Source: DASTFY01 sp963813375 (GTDB lineage: Bacteria; Actinomycetota; Acidimicrobiia; Acidimicrobiales; Ilumatobacteraceae). Taken from it: 64,000 nt of DNA. Of the stretch, positions 63,918 to 64,000 are shown one piece after another. The first letter of the stretch is position 1. Every line of letters starts with the position of its first letter. The DNA lies in contig CAWEYT010000019.1 of NCBI GenBank assembly GCA_963813375.1, positions 186,001 to 250,000 of the forward strand, in the 5' to 3' direction. Position numbers and translations under genes: made by a program. The notes below the pieces were generated by a model. It was given only the letters and a program-made list of their open reading frames with translations, was not told where the DNA came from and searched no databases.

Positions 63918-64000
63918 GAGTTCGAGCTGGAGGTGGTGCTCGTGCTGCTGGTGGTCTTGTCCGAGGACTTGGACGAGCTCGACGAATCCGACGACGTCGA
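63914..64000 (-). CDS. Ser/Thr-rich C-terminus, probably FmdB-family zinc ribbon protein (partial)
   Basis: Only the last 28 codons are present, almost all Ser, Thr, Asp and Lys (SSSSSKSSDKTTSSTSTTSS) before the stop at 63914. Low-complexity Ser/Thr tails of this kind are usual in actinobacterial FmdB zinc-ribbon proteins, and FmdB directly before MTA phosphorylase is a familiar order. The ribbon itself is outside the window, so the call is contextual. Confidence 0.5.
   Translation of the reverse strand, partial: STSSDSSSSSKSSDKTTSSTSTTSSSNS

Noticed and set aside
1..64000. CRISPR arrays, rRNA and tRNA genes, complete insertion sequences.
   Set aside because: I saw no regularly spaced repeats, no rRNA or tRNA signatures and no transposase with terminal repeats in the window.

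Overview
This is a very GC-rich stretch of an actinobacterial chromosome. F420-type oxidoreductases (LLM and PPOX families), mycothiol-type maleylpyruvate isomerase domains, GTG starts, ATGA/GTGA stop-start overlaps and apparently leaderless promoters all point to Actinomycetota. The mix of families (class F sortase with DUF4397, FmdB next to MTA phosphorylase, TldD/TldE, fused Liv transporters) suggests class Acidimicrobiia, but that placement is inference. Nothing here looks like a plasmid or prophage. The only mobile-element trace is one degenerate tyrosine recombinase.

Layout. 1-7 kb: a partial SCP2-like gene, a TSUP exporter, zwf, a PLP beta-lyase and a CopC-CopD copper protein. 7-9.4 kb: a WXG100-like small protein with a large helical partner. 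9.4-15.4 kb: a TPP riboswitch followed by thiN-thiB-thiP-thiQ-like genes (thiamine uptake and pyrophosphorylation), with a CDF-EamA double transporter upstream whose stop codon lies inside the riboswitch. 15.4-18 kb: an SDR, a MetE-like methyltransferase and a PPOX F420 enzyme. 18-26.3 kb: a presumed catabolic operon with a TetR regulator, an LLM oxidoreductase, an FAD oxidoreductase and a branched-chain-amino-acid-type ABC transporter in which LivH, LivM and LivG appear to be one polypeptide. 26.3-31 kb: SRPBCC, NfuA, a KAS-like/DUF35 fusion, a thiolase and an MDMPI protein. 31-39.2 kb: a PQQ-type sugar dehydrogenase, a drug-type ABC exporter, an inositol-phosphatase family gene, dxs, a PAP2 enzyme and a ThDP enzyme.

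39-47.6 kb is the most accessory-like part. It holds a Thr-rich surface protein with an IPTTG sorting signal, a GH12-like lipoprotein behind a structured leader, a class F sortase, a DUF4397 protein, and a membrane VWA protein whose reading frame runs into a decayed tyrosine recombinase. 48-56 kb: an LLM enzyme, a two-component system, an HtrA protease without a PDZ domain, and a MoxR-DUF58-VWA operon. 56-64 kb: a TPR protein, a lipoprotein, tldD-tldE, a PHP phosphoesterase, uppP, a SAF/CpaB-like protein, MTA phosphorylase and the end of an FmdB-type gene.

Caution: about twenty genes are broken by single-base frameshifts, and nearly all of these shift the frame by +1, usually cured by removing one G or C. 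This looks like insertion-type sequencing error rather than gene decay. I therefore list these loci as one CDS spanning the fragments and give the approximate shift position.
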